Shown here: piece by piece, positions 56,239 to 64,000 of the stretch | Position numbering within the stretch: the stretch's first letter is position 1 | Layout of the letters: every line of letters begins with the position of its first letter | From: Oxytricha trifallax | Taxonomy: Eukaryota > Ciliophora > Spirotrichea > Sporadotrichida > Oxytrichidae | Length of the DNA: 64,000 bases | Assembly: GCA_000711775.1 (NCBI GenBank) | Contig: ARYC01000807.1 | Location: 1 to 64,000, forward strand | Direction of reading: 5' to 3' | Notes under the pieces: model-generated | What the model saw: the letters and a program-made list of their open reading frames with translations, nothing else | What the model was told of the DNA's origin: nothing | Databases searched by the model: none | Program-made: the position numbers and the translations under genes

Positions 56239-58548
56239 TAACTCGCATCGAGGGGTCGAAGCCCCCCTGAGCATATCAATTATGAAGGAACTCAGTTCCT
56301 TTGGTTGTTTCTTCTCTTTTTGTTGTTTTTTCTGGGTTTCTTGGGTTGTCTTTGTTTGTTGTTGGGTTTTCTACCAGTGAATTAATTTTATCTTCTCCTG
56401 TCTTGTCTTAAGATGGTGACTGCATCGTCACCTACGTGTTTATATTTAATGGATGATTAGACTTATAAGATTTTAACAGAGAATTTAATAAGACCAAGGG
56501 AAATAAGAGATTTAAAGTTTTCTTTCATAAAGAAGATGATGTCGGTTGAGAGATTCTTGGAAATGTTCCAAGGGGTTTTAAATCTGATAGTGTTTGTGTT
56601 GAGCATGAAGTCTTGGTCAGTGTCGCAATACATGATCACATCTTAGTTGTAAGATCTAAGCTTGTCAATGGTCTTGAGGAAGGTTCTGATTTGCTTAGGG
56701 GTGTCCATGCTGTTAGCGATAGTGTGCTAGGCTTTGGTGTCTCTCTCAAGGATGTCTTCGATCTGTTCGAAGTAGTAAGCGATTGTGTTGGAAAGGCCTT
56801 GAGTTGCTGATTGGATTTTAAGGGAGACAATTTGCTCTTTAAGCTCTAGGGCCTTAAAGAGGGTTCTAGCTGAGACTTTAGTGCCATTGTTGGCTTCATC
56901 GACTAGGGTTTTGAAAGCAATGTCGGTGCTGGTTGAGTAGAAGTCTGGAAGCTCTTTGAACTTGACCGAGGACTTGTCTTTCATTTGGGCGTCTCTGTGT
57001 TCACTCATATTTAATAATGATTAATATTTTATTATTAATTAGGAATCTTGTTTTAATTATTCCTTGTCAGAAATCTTATTAAAGGGTGATTCCTCAATAA
57101 GAGTTAAAAGTTCCTATTGAATAGGAAGCTTTATTGATGACGCACTTGAGTGCGTCAAAGATTATTCATCTCCTTCATAGAAGGAGATGTCGGCTTCAGA
57201 ATCATAGTCTAGAGAGCTAGACTTGTCTATTGGCGCTTAAAGGATGGCGCATTAGGAAGCTAAGTATTCCTGCTCTTCCTGCATGAACTGTTAGTTAAGG
57301 TTCTAAAGTTCTTAATGAGTGAACTTATTGTGAAACTATGTAAGATCACTAGTAAGTTGGAAGTCGATTTTGGTGTTAGTGGGGGAGGAAGGCTTTGGAA
57401 TGAACTCCGGTGAGGAGGAGTTGAGATTTCCAAAATCAGTAGCTGGCTATTAGGTTTTAGGAATCCATTTGTTGTTGACTTGGACTAAGTAAAGCGACTG
57501 GGCTAAGAGTTCTAACCAATTAGCAATGTAGTGGTTGTTCTGGTTGTTGGCTCTGATTTTGGCTTCATTTCTAAGTTTGAAGATTAGGGCAGGGTTGATC
57601 TGAGCGACTTTTTTGGCTATGTAGATAACTTTCTGAATGGTAAGGTGTCCCCAATCGTTGTTCATAGACTCAGTGATGATGGTGTCAATGATGTCTTTGA
57701 GTCTGGATCCTCGGATGAGGGTTTGAATGAAGTTTTTTGTGTAGGTCGAGAAGTTGGGCATTTCGCTCTTTGTTCCACTAACTTGGATTATAATTTAATA
57801 ATACTTCAATCTATTGGAATATTAAATTTTAATAATTTAAGCTTGTATGTATTTAATAAATGTGATAAATGTTTTTAGCATTTTGATTGTTAATCTAGCT
57901 TTGCATCCATTTTTTAGATTTACACTAATATCTCTTCCCTATTTATGCTAAGTGAAAAATCTTGCTCTCTATGATCCACTTCTAGGATTTGCAAAGAGAA
58001 CTAACTCATAAGTGCTAATTTCCTTACTTGCAGGCTAAATCCTTAAACTAAAACATAAATCAGTTAATATATAAGTTATCGGTAAATAGATTTATGAAGA
58101 ATAAATGACATTAATTATCATGTACACTATGATAAATTTGAATATTTTTATAAACGAGGGAAAAATTGATATCTTTACATTGGGAAATTGTTATAGCCAG
58201 TGCCTTTATCAGTAGTATTGTTATCGTTTAATATATCTATGGATGTTTATTAATCAAAGAAGTTAATATTTTACTATGTTTTGAATCTTCATTCAGTTTT
58301 GTGGGAGATTCCAACTGTATATTCCTATACAATAGCGATTTAGGCATTTGAATATATTTAATAATAGCTTACCTCTGTGAATCAAATTGAGTGTTGGTAT
58401 TCATGTTGACATTGACCATTGAGATATCTTATGTTTCATGATTTTCTATGAAATTTAAACAAAGAAATTAAAATAAAATACTTTCTAGCAGGGGTTCCAT
58501 CTAGTTGATAGGGGCTACTATTATCTGTTCATTTTGAGATCTTTCCAT
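54510..58548 (-). CDS. diacylglycerol kinase, split by an interval that contains another ORF
   Basis: First exons: MERSQNEQIIVAPINQMEPL at 58548 (introns about 58449-58484 and 58325-58372, and one of about 38 nt further on). The lipid-kinase start IQPASKEISTYELVLFANPR and SGSQRARFF (NPxSG motif) lies at about 58040-57890 and ends ...KARLTI. After 1,855 bp the frame resumes near 56030 as DKKQSIDGYQRLKDLQEQC, a 48-nt intron, then IIMVTAGGDGSLVG (GGDG, ATP/Mg site), PLPYGTGNDLSRVINWGGN, an AT-rich gap 55460-55690 (probable IES), and the accessory domain VWKVQVKYRKDGATLT, INYFGLGEDGRLGLEFEKRR, NIGSFMGGRSNLWDQS, ending ARKSKK before TGA 54510-54512. Converts diacylglycerol to phosphatidic acid. 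Confidence 0.85.
56204..56240. repeat. (ATA)n microsatellite
   Basis: About 12 perfect tandem ATA/AAT units, immediately downstream of the ORF at 56292-57761 and within the interval splitting the kinase gene. Confidence 0.95.
56292..57761 (-). CDS. unknown protein encoded inside the kinase gene interval
   Basis: Starts MPNFSTYTKNFIQTLIRGSR at 57761. A helical N-terminal domain (LKDIIDTIITESMNNDWGHL, HYIANWLELLAQSLYLVQV), a disordered P/S linker, an acidic patch (DYDSEADISFYEGDEQ), then a second domain from about 57008 (MSEHRDAQMKDKSSVKFKEL; VSLKIQSATQGLSNTIAYYF, faintly like an Alba-type strand-helix), and a very basic C-terminus (GRKPNNKQRQPKKPRKNNKK) ending NQRN before TGA 56292-56294. No TGA occurs between the two domains, so one 489-residue protein is predicted, although the AT-rich link at 57010-57070 could hide an intron or IES. 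GC-rich codons suggest it is expressed. The basic tail suggests nucleic-acid binding. Family unknown. Confidence 0.7.
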
Positions 58549-59262
58549 TTTTTAAATATATTTGATATTTAATTTGATTTATTTTACATAACATTTTTGG
58601 TAATTATTGATTGCACATTGTGATACATTGAAGAATAGGTGGATTCGAAATATATATTTAGTTTGGGCAGTTTAATTTTAGAAATATTATAGGGATTATA
58701 ATAAATTACTATTAATTTAAAAAAATCTTTTTTAAATTTATATTATTCCCATGAATATTATTTAGACTAAGTGATAATTATAATTTGATTATCAGATTTT
58801 GGGAAGGATTATAAATAATTTATCCTGTTACTCACTTCATTAATTAAATCAAATAAAATAGTAATGTTTAATTTGAAATTTATTTATAAAACAAAATTAA
58901 TATATAGGTAGGGAGTGATAAGTTTAATGAAAATAATACATTTTAATTTATATGCTCACAAATCATCATTTTGCTAAGTTCATATTATTATTATTATTCT
59001 TAATATACAAATTTTTATATTTATATTAAAGATATAAATTAGTGATTTCAATAATATTGTTATTTGGTAGTTGTTAGTGCTGTTAAATCTGCTGGGAATA
59101 GGCTTGTTATTATTGCAAGCGCAGAAGCAGTTATTGATTCATTTCAAATAGTTGCTATTATTATTAATGCTACTGTGCCATCTGTTACTGCTATTTTAAT
59201 GTCAAAAACATTGATAAATACATTTTAATTAATGCTATTATAATAAAATTGAAATGTATATT
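58549..59262. other. AT-rich flank of the complete TBE
   Basis: Intergenic AT-rich DNA. A stretch at about 59065-59220 is less AT-rich (GTTAGTGCTGTTAAATCTGC...) but has no convincing frame. The ATT at 59260-59262 is the left target duplication of the TBE. Confidence 0.5.
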
Positions 59263-59340
59263 CAAAACCCCAAAACCCTTTAATGAGGTTTATAAGTGCT
59301 TTGATTTTTAGGGAATCTGTTAGGGGTTGGGGTTATTAAT
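59263..59340 (+). repeat. TBE left terminal inverted repeat (78 bp)
   Basis: Starts with the telomere-like CAAAACCCCAAAACCC; ends at TTATTAAT. It pairs with 63264-63341 with a modest number of mismatches. Confidence 0.95.
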
Positions 59341-59381
59341 AGGTTTTAATGTTAAATTTATAGTAAATGTATTTAATTTAA

Positions 59382-60832
59382 TCACTCAAAATGCACTTTT
59401 GGATCATGTGGGAGAGGTCTGAAGTGTATCTTACTTAACCACTACTCTATCTGCTCTATTTATATGTCTGATCTTGAGTTTGGTTTTATTATTATTGATT
59501 CTGCCATATGTTTTATTGATTGTGAGACTCTGATTTTGTCTATAAATTACTTTATTCTTTGCTTAGCATCTTTCTCGCACCTTGTAGAATAGTAATCGTT
59601 GCGAGGCAAATCGCACTCTATTATTATTATTGCTGCTAATGCTCATAGATCCCACTAAAAGTTACCATTTCTCCAGTCTTCTCTTTCTGGATAGTACCCT
59701 TGAGTTCCCATTACAGTTCAAGCCTTGAGACTTCCACTCTTTAGGCTCTGTTGAAATCGATTATTGCTACTCTTACTGGAGAAAAGGTTATCATTATATT
59801 TCCTGGCTTTAAATCTCTGTGAACAAACCCTAACTTGTGAAGCTCTTTAATACCTTGTATGGTCTGAGTTGCTGATTATCCAAGTAACTTATTATTCCTT
59901 TGATCTGTTATGAAATCTCTTAGAGTCATTTCATAGAGTTTGAGTCTGAAAGCAACATGATCCTTGGCAAGGAGAACAGCATCTAGCTTGATTAAGAAAC
60001 TGCACTCTTTAAACTTTGCTTGAGTGAGTACTTGATATTCATTTGTAAACTCCATCTAATATTTATCATCACTTAAGAGATATTTGAAGGGATACACCTT
60101 GTATGCGTATTGATGATCATTGATAACTTTCTTATCAAAGGAGTCCTCTAGAATAAGATAACTTTAAAGAGAAGTATATAAATCTATCTACGCAAGAACT
60201 GGTATTTTCTTGTATTGAATTTTGATCATGATTTTTGTGATTTCAGAGGTTAGTTGGTTACGTGCCTTCTTTACGTACTCTAACTCACTAGCTTATTCAG
60301 GCACTACCGCTTTAGAATATTCCCTCGATTTTCTTTTGTTGAGAAGCTTCAACTCAACTTCATGCTTTTCAATTTCTATGTCTTTTTTGTGAGCTTTTAA
60401 AAGATGTTTCTTCAAGTCTCTTGTATGAGAGTACTACTTATGGCACTCAAAGCAATCATACTTCCCATCGATTTTGTCGTGCTTTAAGTATACAGTAGGC
60501 TTGGCTTCTCTATGCTCCTTCATATGTCTATACCAGCTTGATTTATGAGCGAAATCTCTCTCACACAGCTCACAAAAGTGCACATCAATTTCATCAGTCT
60601 GTATAGGAATTTCATTATTGCCTTTCTCTTCCTCTCTGTCTCCCACACACTTGTTTGCCATTTATTTTCAATTATTAATTTCTATTTTAATAACAGAGAC
60701 CTCAAGTGATAGCTCTGGTAGTTCTTTATGAGAGTCCATCTCGCAGCTATCACACTTTTTATTGCTGCCAAAGGTAAGTCTCATTTAGTTTGATGGAAGT
60801 GCTGTTGTTTTTCTTAAAATGTTAGCGCTCAT
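59382..60832 (-). pseudogene. TBE 57-kDa protein (zinc finger + protein-kinase-like), broken
   Basis: Starts MSANILRKTTALPSNQMRLT at 60832 with CDSC, then an in-frame TGA (60668-60670), two C2H2 fingers (FCELCERDFAHKSSWYRHMK; YDCFECHKQYSHTRDLKKH), and a kinase-like domain: YAYKVYPF (candidate ATP Lys), FVHRDLKPGNIMI (catalytic loop), IDFNRA (DFG changed to DFN) and, after a frameshift near 59745 and further TGAs (59718-59720, 59643-59645), MGTQGYYPE (APE region). It ends KVHFE at TGA 59382-59384. Family role unknown; defects mean this copy cannot make a full protein. Confidence 0.9.
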
Positions 60833-61034
60833 ATTTAAATTTGAATTTAAAATTATAAAACTGCCTCTATAACTGAGAGCTTATATGAGAGCTTTGCAAG
60901 CCTATAAGTTTCAAGGGAAGTTCTTAGATTATTAGAGAAGAAATATAAGTGTTAAGAGACAATCTAGCTCTAAATATGGGGGAGGAAGTAACGATATTTA
61001 ATTTCAATAATAAGTTGATTACAGCATGCACCGA

Positions 61035-61190
61035 TTTAGGAGATGCACCTAATTAAGTACGTACTGCTTTAGGAGGTATTTTGTGATTTTATTATTAAAT
61101 TTAGGGTGCTCCTAATTAAGAACAAGCATTAATTAATGCTCCTAATTAAGTACTAACATTTTAGGAGCTGCTCCTAATTAAGTACGTACC
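61035..61190. repeat. four imperfect copies of GCTCCTAATTAAG in the TBE
   Basis: GC(T/A)CCTAATTAAG occurs at 61035, 61108, 61138 and 61170; three are followed by TACGTAC or TACTAAC, and GGAGC/GGAGG half-sites lie nearby in inverted orientation. The repeats sit between the divergent 57-kDa and 22-kDa genes, where a shared promoter is expected. Confidence 0.8.
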
Positions 61191-61397
61191 AATTTAAATT
61201 TAAAATTATGGAACTATAACAGTAGAAATTGATATCAATCTCTCAAGTTTAAAACCACTTCTCAAAACCTTCTTCATCTACTTCTTAGAGGTTGACTGCC
61301 GAAAGGATGTCCATATTTAATTGTCAGTTTTACAGAGGTATATAATTGAAATCAATGAACATAAATTTGAATATCATTTCTTAGATCTGTATACAAG

Positions 61398-62185
61398 ATG
61401 GAGTCAATGAATGATGCAATTAAAAGAGTGCAAGCACAAGAATTGATTCAAAGATTTAGAAGCAAGTAGGATTTACACCGCTACCTGGTGCATCAAGGTA
61501 AGGAACTCATAGTAGCTTATCTTGATTATGAAGTTGGTTTGTTCCTGCCGACGATGGAAGGCAATAAAATTTCATTTCTAAGAGCCATACTCTGCGAAGA
61601 GAAGAGAGCATTGAATACTTAAGATGTGAAGTTTCCAGGGATTCCAAACTATCCAGAAATCTCAGTGACTAACTTATATGATGATGCTATGAATGACCCA
61701 GAGGTTTTGCTGTACCTGCCTACTAAGAAGCAGTTGTCAAATAAACTACCTGAAAGAAACTATTTCTTTGGCATATTTGCAACAATTAAAGGTGATTACT
61801 TGCAAGAAATTATTCAAGAATCTCATAAGAAAAGGTACAGCATCACTTCAGAAGATAAAGACAAACAAGGGATCAAGATAAGTGAGAGCTGGCTATGAGA
61901 GCTGCAGAAGCACCCTTATATTTCAAGTAAGATTTGTAGTTTAACTCTTTAGAAAAATCTGGTACTGGCATCTTCTTGATGAAGGAATAGAGCAAGCTTC
62001 ACAGAGAGCGAAAGTCGCAGACAAAGTATGAAGTTAGCAAGAGACTTTATTCAAATATTTAGCCTCCAGAGTCAATGAACATAGATGCTGGAGCTGGCAG
62101 CAAGAGAAGAAACTTAGGAGGAGGGAAGCAAGAAGTAGAAGAAAAGAAAGAGAAGCCAGCTCCCTCTAAAGAATTTTAAATGTGA
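61398..62185 (+). pseudogene. TBE 22-kDa protein, broken
   Basis: Starts MESMNDAIKRVQAQELIQRF at 61398 and continues HQGKELIVAYLDYEVGLFLP, NLYDDAMNDPEVLLYLPTKK and LPERNYFFGIFATIKGDYLQ. An in-frame TGA at 61896-61898 and a frameshift near 61955-61965 break it; the tail SGTGIFLMKEQSKLHRERKS ... APSKEF lies in another frame and ends at TGA 62183-62185, 9 bp from the convergent transposase stop. Function in the family is unknown. Confidence 0.88.
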
Positions 62186-62194
62186 CTTATATAT

Positions 62195-63200
62195 TCATTA
62201 ACTTAACTACAAAACTTATTTATATACATTCACTCTCCCTTCTTTAGCACACTTTTAAACAAATTAATTATCTACTCTCTTCGCTGAGCTTTTAATAAAG
62301 TCTACTGTATCGATAGGTAGGTCATGCATCAAGTGGTATAGCAGCAGTTTCTTATAATGACCTTTTAGTATACCCCAGTAGAACTCAATTCCATTAAACT
62401 ATGGACTGTAAGGTACGTTGAACACTGGCGTTATTCTAAGTTGCTCATAACTCTTCCTTGTTTCTTTAGTCTTATGAACAGAAAGATTATCAACGAATAG
62501 TATAATCTCTTATTCAGGGTACTTCTCTCTCAGCTGCTCTAAGAACTTAATATACTGCTCTGTCTTAATAGAGCGAGGATGAATAACATAAGTTTCTAAA
62601 CCAGCATCCTCGCTAATACCTCCAAGAATTGCCATTGTTTATACCTTGACCTTTTAGTCATATACTTCTATATTACTATGCCTCTTATTCCAAGACTTCT
62701 AGATGAAAGTGTTGAAGGTAAACACACCCTCGTCAGCGTGAATAAACTTAATATTATTCTATTAGGCTCTCTGCATTTAATTATAAATATAATTTATAAG
62801 TTGTTGTTGTAAAATGGGAGAGTAAAATCAATTACTCTCTTGATACGATTTACAACTTTGTAAGAGATACCGTTTCGTTTATAAATGTTTGCAGCAGATT
62901 ATGGAGAGATCTTCAACTCAGGGAACTGGCGGTAAAACATAATAGCTCATTAGTCGAGAGAGAAGTGAGCCCAATACTTCAAATTTTTTTCATTAAAAAG
63001 AAAGTCAATATGCTTCTATAGAAACTTTGACTTCTCTTAGACTAAGAATTCAGCTATTATTGCTTTAATTACACAGCTTTCAAGCAGTGAGAGCGAACAG
63101 TTGATGGACTACGCTTTAAGAGCAGTGCAATAGACTTATAGTTCAGTACTGGTTTGACTTATTCACAATACATATCACATCCATAACGCAGTTTAAACAT
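62195..63200 (-). pseudogene. TBE 42-kDa DDE transposase, broken
   Basis: Starts MFKLRYGCDMYCEQVKPVLN at 63200. Frameshifts near 63013 and near 62826 and an in-frame TGA at 62947-62949 interrupt it. The catalytic core is preserved in the C-terminal part: NIKFIHADEG (first Asp), ILFVDNLSVHKT (second Asp) and PYSPQFNGIEFYWG (Glu), typical of the IS630/Tc1 D-D-E architecture. Stop TGA 62195-62197. Compared with the fragment at 1-278, the N-terminal frame lost one base around the HID motif. Confidence 0.92.
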
Positions 63201-63263
63201 TAAATCTATATACTCTTCATCATAAATAGACCCCAAAAGCATGCTATTTTAGTCTCACATTTA

Positions 63264-63341
63264 ATTAATAACCGCAACCTCTTACAAATTCCCTACAAAT
63301 CAAAGCCCTTATAAACCTCACTAAGGGGTTTTGGGGTCTTG
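63264..63341 (-). repeat. TBE right terminal inverted repeat (78 bp)
   Basis: Mirror of 59263-59340; ends AAGGGGTTTTGGGGTCTTG, with one C in the terminal telomere-like block. Confidence 0.95.
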
Positions 63342-63344
63342 ATT

Positions 63345-64000
63345 GTGGCAATACTATTGTTGCTAAGTCTGTTGAAGACTAAGCTGGAGTGCTGTTGGTG
63401 CTCCAGATCCGGCCACCTAGATTGAAGCTGAGGAAGGATTTTACTATAATATTTGTGAAAAGTTCAGTCTGTTAGTCTGTAAATTTTTGAATGGGAAAAG
63501 AGGAGAGCTGTTATTTAGTAGCAATTATTATCACACAATAATAATTAAAACTCACATTAATTTTTAATAACACTAATTTTATCATTAATTTGCTGGATTT
63601 AATAAGTTATAAACTTCTTAGTTATTTATTTATGGAAAAATATCATCTATAGAAATAAATTATGGAATGCAATACTAAAGTTAGTGTATTGCTAATGCAT
63701 TATTGGTGTTTGCGGAGTTTAGTAGATTGCTTTAATTGAAAAAAGCTGCAGAAGATGGAATAGGTCTGTAGGGAGTTGGTTGAATCAGATTCTATTTTAT
63801 GCCATTACTGGTCAACATACTATTGTCTCTTTCCAAATGATTTAAAATACTATCAATGATATACTATTGTTAATTTAGTTATTTTTTAAGCTATATTTTT
63901 ATTAGGAGAAATTTACTATGTAGTATTATTGTAGGAAAACATTTGATATGGGAAATATATTATAATAAATTAATTAAATAATTGAAAACGTGGCAGTTAA
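63345..64000. other. right flank of the TBE
   Basis: AT-rich sequence without a convincing gene; a short less AT-rich part (63380-63440) contains a CTGGAG...CTCCAG hairpin. Nothing else recognised before the window ends. Confidence 0.45.

Larger units (their letters stand above)
56031..57888. other. large IES candidate splitting the diacylglycerol kinase gene
   Basis: ATT (AAT on the coding strand) at 57886-57888 and 56031-56033 allows the in-frame join AGA-TTA-ACA-AT|A-GAT-AAA-AAG (RLTIDKKQ). Between lie a microsatellite and a complete ORF of another protein (56292-57761). The pointer is only 3 bp, so the exact edges could differ slightly. Confidence 0.65.
59263..63341. mobile_element. complete TBE transposon (4,079 bp)
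   Basis: Perfectly delimited: ATT duplication at 59260-59262 and 63342-63344; 78-bp terminal inverted repeats at 59263-59340 and 63264-63341 beginning CAAAACCCCAAAACCC / CAAGACCCCAAAACCCC; and the three TBE genes in canonical order and orientation (57-kDa minus, 22-kDa plus, 42-kDa transposase minus). All three genes carry TGA codons and/or frameshifts, so the copy looks inactive. TBEs are eliminated from the somatic genome during development. Confidence 0.97.

Noticed and set aside
56240..56275. GGGGTCGAAGCCCC-like hairpin resembling a tRNA T-arm
   Set aside because: No matching acceptor, D-arm or anticodon arm on either strand; it is probably a simple hairpin beside the microsatellite.
59060..63420. 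Weak similarity between the two flanks of the TBE (59070-59105 and 63360-63395)
   Set aside because: Only scattered matches among GTTGTTAGTGCTG-like words; not enough to call a duplicated flank beyond the 3-bp ATT.

Overview
The window reads as germline (micronuclear) DNA of a stichotrich/hypotrich ciliate of the Oxytricha-Stylonychia group. Three things seen in the sequence support this. (1) Long conserved genes are open only if TAA and TAG are read as glutamine and TGA is the sole stop. (2) Two TBE transposons carry C4A4-type telomere-like ends; one is complete (59263-63341), with 78-bp inverted repeats, an ATT target duplication and the three TBE genes. (3) Several genes are interrupted by internal eliminated sequences (IESs) flanked by short direct repeats (pointers); removing one repeat plus the interval restores a conserved protein. 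Genes here are AT-rich, with introns mostly of 24-60 nt. ORFs broken at TAA/TAG must be joined to see the real genes, so most proteins below are my own conceptual translations in the ciliate code.

Layout. 1-461 is the end of one TBE. 519-5699 holds three plus-strand genes (a Q-rich coiled-coil protein, a probable mitochondrial membrane protein, a small membrane protein). 5935-9005 is a minus-strand gene cut by a 1.5-kb palindromic element that itself contains a second, G-tract-ended element. 9355-13272 holds a Q/N-rich coiled-coil gene and an axonemal-dynein-light-chain-like gene. 14296-22263 carries CCDC93, an NAAA/acid-ceramidase-like amidase, two unknown minus-strand genes and replication factor C subunit (RFC5 type, 5' part missing). 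22838-32370 carries a Q-rich protein, CHMP4/Snf7, a four-span membrane protein and an MFS transporter interrupted by another palindromic element. 32663-37964 is a tandem array of Rab-like genes that decays from intact to fragment. 38282-45231 holds a ~1,200-residue coiled-coil protein and a PP2C phosphatase with a long N-terminal extension and an apparently missing C-terminal third. 45381-54237 carries a SANBR/KIAA1841 homologue, a small protein, a typical Rab, an N/Q-rich protein, LUC7 and two paralogous methyltransferases. 54510-58548 is a diacylglycerol kinase gene split by a 1.86-kb interval that contains another complete ORF (56292-57761). The complete TBE closes the window.

Taken together this is mostly ordinary housekeeping content (membrane traffic, ESCRT-III, splicing, clamp loading, cilium, lipid signalling) in a germline context. 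The unusual material is the germline-limited layer: at least four long-armed palindromic or foldback elements with 6- or 8-bp duplications, an IES lying inside an intron, a gene lying inside an IES of another gene, and loci that hold only part of a gene. No tRNA, rRNA, CRISPR array or bacterial-type signal was seen, and no promoter or terminator could be assigned.
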